DNA from: Bradyrhizobium sp. Ce-3
GTDB lineage: Bacteria > Pseudomonadota > Alphaproteobacteria > Rhizobiales > Xanthobacteraceae
DNA length: 64,000 nt
Assembly: GCF_022835695.1 (NCBI RefSeq)
Contig: NZ_BQUV01000006.1
Span: forward strand, 248,001 to 312,000
Direction of reading: 5' to 3'
This document shows, in pieces, positions 61,409 to 64,000 of this stretch. Made by a program: the position numbers and the translations under genes. Each line of letters begins with the position of its first letter. Positions within the stretch are counted from its first letter, which is position 1. A model generated the notes under the pieces. It searched no databases and was not told where the DNA came from. It saw nothing but the letters and a program-made list of their open reading frames with translations.

Positions 61409-62512
61409 TCAGTCGATCTCTTCGATGACACGACGTTCCTGCGGTTCGACGATGTAGGTGCGGCTATCCCGGTGAATGTATCGGTACTCCCGCAGGCTCG
61501 GCGCCTCGCGATAGACCTCGTCCGGGAAAGCATCGATCTCCACGTCGTCCGGCACTCGCTCGCCTCGGCGGATCTCGGTTCGCACCGTACTGCCGGTCGT
61601 TTGCCGTTCGCGCTCGACGGGACGCGCCTTGGCATGCTTGCGGATCACCTCGCGCTCACGATCGCTGATGGTGACCTTGCGCTGCTCGGAGCGCGCCGGC
61701 GCCGCCGCGGTCGAGCGGCCCGAGTACGGCATCACGGCGACGATCTTGTAGCTGGAGGGCTCCACGATGACGATCTCGTCTTTCACCAGAACGAAGTCGT
61801 AGCCTCGGTACTGGGGCACGATCTCGACCACCTCCGCCGGCAGCGGCTGCACGCGGACGTCGCGCGGCACGACCGTGCCGACCGACAGCGAGAAGTTCAC
61901 GTTGTTGAGGGGCTGAATGTTCAGGTGCGAAATCGACGTGCTGATCCGCGTCCGCTGCTGATCGTTGATGTTCACCGACGCGTTCACATTGGTGTTCGAC
62001 GAGCGATCGGCCGTGTTCTGCTGGTTGGTCGGCTGCTGGGCCGTGTTGGTCGAGTTGCTGCCGGTCGGAGACTGCGCCTGATTGCTGGTCGAGGCCGGCG
62101 GATTCGCGCTCTGGGTCTGGCCGGTCGAGGGCGAATTGGTCTGCGCTTGGTTTGAGGGCGTAGTGGTCTGGTTGGAAGGCTGGCTGGTCTGGGCTTGATT
62201 GGTCGAGTTGCCGGGGGTCGGCGCCTGCGTGGCGTTGGACCCGGTCCCGGAATTGGACGACTGGTTCGCAGCGTTCTGACCGGTCGAGGAAGGCTGCTGC
62301 GTCTGGGCCGAGTTCGTCGAAGGATTGCTGGTCTGCCCGGACGAGTTGGACGACGGTGTAGTGGACGTCGAGGACGGCGTCGTTGAAGTGGAATCCTGCG
62401 GTCGTTGCGCGGTCGGCGAATTAGAGCTCGAAGTGTTGGGAGACGACTGGGCAAATGCCGAAGTCGCAATCGCGACTGCAGCCGTCGTAGCCAAAAAGAA
62501 GTGCGTGTTCAT
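61409..62512 (-). CDS. DUF1236-domain exported protein with Ser/Thr/Gln/Asn-rich region
   Basis: A 367-residue exported protein. A signal peptide (FFLATTAAVAIATSAFAQ) is followed by about 150 residues of Ser/Thr/Gln/Asn-rich low complexity, then two DUF1236-type units (VVPRDVRVQPLPAEVVEIVP..YRGYDFVLVKDEIVIVEP; and RVPDDVEIDAFPDEVYREAP..YRYIHRDSRTYIVEP). A basic helical segment links them. The family is periplasmic or surface with unknown role. A near-EcfG promoter (GGAAC-N16-TGTT) ends 30 bases upstream. Confidence 0.85.
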   Translation of the reverse strand: MNTHFFLATTAAVAIATSAFAQSSPNTSSSNSPTAQRPQDSTSTTPSSTSTTPSSNSSGQTSNPSTNSAQTQQPSSTGQNAANQSSNSGTGSNATQAPTPGNSTNQAQTSQPSNQTTTPSNQAQTNSPSTGQTQSANPPASTSNQAQSPTGSNSTNTAQQPTNQQNTADRSSNTNVNASVNINDQQRTRISTSISHLNIQPLNNVNFSLSVGTVVPRDVRVQPLPAEVVEIVPQYRGYDFVLVKDEIVIVEPSSYKIVAVMPYSGRSTAAAPARSEQRKVTISDREREVIRKHAKARPVERERQTTGSTVRTEIRRGERVPDDVEIDAFPDEVYREAPSLREYRYIHRDSRTYIVEPQERRVIEEID

Positions 62513-62541
62513 CTGGAATCTCCTTCATGCGGTCGCCCGTT

Positions 62542-62566
62542 AACACGCGATGGTGGGCGGAGTTCC
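62542..62566 (-). promoter_or_regulatory. near-EcfG promoter of DUF1236 gene
   Basis: On the minus strand GGAAC, 16 bases and TGTT; one base off the consensus CGTT. It faces the DUF1236 gene. Confidence 0.5.
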
Positions 62567-62681
62567 TGATCGGGAAAACTCCGCAATCAGAATTGCACGT
62601 GCGCCGACGATTGATTCCGGCGAGAGAAAGATTGCTGCGACACCGCAGCAGCACGCTACGGCAGGGCCGTCGGGAACAGGT

Positions 62682-62706
62682 GGAACTTGTAACTGAACCC
62701 GTCGTT
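62682..62706 (+). promoter_or_regulatory. EcfG-type general stress promoter (exact match)
   Basis: GGAAC, 16 bases and CGTT lie 39 bases before the start of the 75-residue exported protein gene. Confidence 0.78.
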
Positions 62707-62744
62707 GGCAGTGACTACTTACGAACCATTGGAGGAAGCACATC

Positions 62745-62972
62745 ATGAAGAAGCTGATCGTGTGCGGCGCCATCGCCGCTTTCGCCATCGGCACGCAAGC
62801 CGCCAGCGCCGCCGAATTCTACATCGTCCGCGACGCGACAACCAAGAAGTGCACCGTTGTCGACACCAAGCCGACGACGACGACCACCACCGTCGTGGGC
62901 GACGGCGTCTACAAGACCAAGACTGAAGCAGAGTCGGCCGTGAAGACCACCAAGGTCTGCACCGAACAGTAG
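62745..62972 (+). CDS. small exported protein, 75 aa
   Basis: A 75-residue exported protein with a signal peptide (LIVCGAIAAFAIGTQAASAA). The mature part (FYIVRDATTKKCTVVDTKPT, a run of Thr, YKTKTEAESAVKTTKVC) has two cysteines likely to form a disulphide. It is driven by an exact stress promoter and has GGAGGAAG before its ATG. No known function. Confidence 0.78.
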   Translation: MKKLIVCGAIAAFAIGTQAASAAEFYIVRDATTKKCTVVDTKPTTTTTTVVGDGVYKTKTEAESAVKTTKVCTEQ

Positions 62973-63023
62973 GCTCGGCCCTGTTGGCCTGTCGGAAACG
63001 TTCGAAAAGAGTTGGAGGAGAAA

Positions 63024-63104
63024 ATGCCCGTATTGTTTTTGTGGGCCGTTCCCGCCATTGTCGTTGTCGGCGGCGTCGGCTTTTTCTTGGTTCACATGCA
63101 CTAA
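63024..63104 (+). CDS. 26-aa single-helix membrane microprotein
   Basis: A very short gene, MPVLFLWAVPAIVVVGGVGF then FLVHMH and TAA, which is essentially one membrane helix. It has a strong GGAGGAG ribosome site seven bases before its ATG, lies 51 bases after the 75-residue gene and is followed by a clear terminator, so it is probably the last gene of the stress-promoter operon. It may bind a membrane partner. Confidence 0.62.
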   Translation: MPVLFLWAVPAIVVVGGVGFFLVHMH

Positions 63105-63498
63105 GCGAATAGACTTTCGCGCGAGCGGCTCGTCCAGGAACCGGACGGGCCGTTTTCGTTTTTCTTCTTGCGAGCGCTCCCGGCATCAAAGAGGGGGCCC
63201 CGGGGGCTCCTCTCCGCGTCGTTCGTCAGCGAGTTCGGTCGTCACCAGCGAATGGCAGCGACCGCCCTCCCTTCGGAGCGGAGGCAAGCCCGCATGAACA
63301 CACGTGCTTGGAACAGTCCTCGGCTTGCTTAATTAATCGCCCGCCTGCTGGATTCGGCAGCGGGACAGGCGCTTCTTCTGCGAACGCCGCCGTGGCAAGA
63401 AGAACAAAGCCGCCGTCGTTGAGAAGATGGATTTCATGCGCGCCTCGTCATTCGGCAACTCAACGACCGGGCTCCGAGGCCGTTCGACATGGGCGGCC
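63105..63498. other. 394-base gap
   Basis: This holds the terminator at 63126-63163 and otherwise nothing recognised. Short open frames on the plus strand are not protein-like. Confidence 0.4.
63126..63163 (+). terminator. Rho-independent terminator
   Basis: CGGCTCGTCC and GGACGGGCCG pair over a 7-base loop (one G-T pair), followed by TTTTCGTTTTT. It lies 22 bases after the microprotein stop. Confidence 0.88.
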
Positions 63499-64000
63499 TC
63501 AGGACGGGTCTCTCACGCGAGCGACCATTTCGCGATATCGGGCTTCATAAGCCTTCGCCATCCGGCTCGATGCAAAGCGCTCCTCGAACCGGGGGCGGAC
63601 GGCTCTCCTGTCCAGCCGGCCCAAGTTCGTTCACCGCCCTGATCGCCTGCTCCTCGTTGTCGACGATGAAGCCAGTAACGCCGTCTTCAATCAGGTCGGG
63701 CGCCGAGGCCGAGCGGTAGGCTATCACGGGCGTCTCGCAGGCCATCGCTTCGGTCATGACGAGCCCGAAAGGCTCCGGCTAATTGATCGGAAACAGCAGC
63801 GCGGCGGCCCGGCGAGGAACGGCTGCTTCCTGATTTCGTCCATCTCGTCGACAAGTTGGACCTCTTCGCCATCGATGTCCGGTTCGAGCTTCTTCTTGAA
63901 GTAGGCCGTCTCCGCGCGAGGTATCTTGGCGGCGACCCGGAACAGCATCTCGGCACCACGTGCGATGCGCACCGTCTTCCGCGACCCTTGTCCGCCGTCA
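63499..64000 (-). pseudogene. glycosyltransferase (GT4-like), decayed, 5' part outside window
   Basis: Three breaks are visible in a GT-B glycosyltransferase C-terminal half. Reading 5' to 3': IARGAEMLFRVAAKIPRAET and DEMDEIRKQPFLAG; a one-base loss near 63810; AALLFPIN, then TAG at 63781-63779 where Trp (TGG) is expected; PEPFGLVMTEAMACETPVIA, the nucleotide-sugar-binding E..G......E motif; a one-base gain near 63623; then LDRRAVRPRFEERFASSRMA and the end at 63501-63499. The family adds sugars from nucleotide-sugar donors. This copy cannot give a full product. Confidence 0.78.

Overview
The window is GC-rich alphaproteobacterial chromosome, most like Bradyrhizobium or a close relative in Nitrobacteraceae. 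This is inferred from protein flavour: a complete alphaproteobacterial type II secretion operon, many small secreted Gly/Tyr-rich and DUF1236-type proteins, and GGAAC-N16-CGTT general-stress promoters. No rRNA, tRNA, CRISPR array or intact transposase/integrase was seen.

Positions 1-41,000 are a well-kept core-like half. In order: the end of an ABC transporter; a D-aminoacylase-like amidohydrolase and a CobW-type GTPase; a cobalamin riboswitch leading a TonB-dependent receptor and a PepSY membrane protein; a Sel1-repeat protein; a type II secretion system (gspD on the minus strand, gspE-F-G-H-I-J-K-L-M-N on the plus strand, then a prepilin peptidase). Next comes a module of an imelysin-like protein, two MauG-like di-haem proteins and two exported phosphoesterases, which are plausible cargo of the adjacent secretion system. 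Then follow a 1642-residue repeat-rich FecR-domain surface protein, a small FecR protein, a TPR protein, a marR-FUSC-DUF1656-HlyD efflux operon and a GNAT-like protein.

At about 41,040 a cluster of four 15-20 bp near-palindromic repeats marks the change to an accessory half. From 41 to 50 kb there are four toxin-antitoxin loci: an intact RHH/PIN pair, AbiEi with a broken AbiEii, a collapsed FitA/FitB fusion, and MntA with a broken HEPN partner. Small conserved proteins, two DUF3147 membrane proteins, an isochorismatase-like hydrolase and a HAD hydrolase lie among them.

From 50 to 64 kb the content looks like a general-stress island: a four-gene envelope operon (DUF3618, alanine-rich helical protein, holin-like DUF1469, membrane-anchored helical protein), BrkB/YihY, PRC-barrel, TAXI-type binding protein, DUF1236 proteins and microproteins. 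Three exact and five near EcfG-type promoters lie in the accessory half. Eleven genes or gene pieces between 42 and 64 kb are frameshifted, truncated or stopped by in-frame TAG codons, against none recognised in the first 41 kb, so the right half appears to be decaying or recently rearranged DNA.
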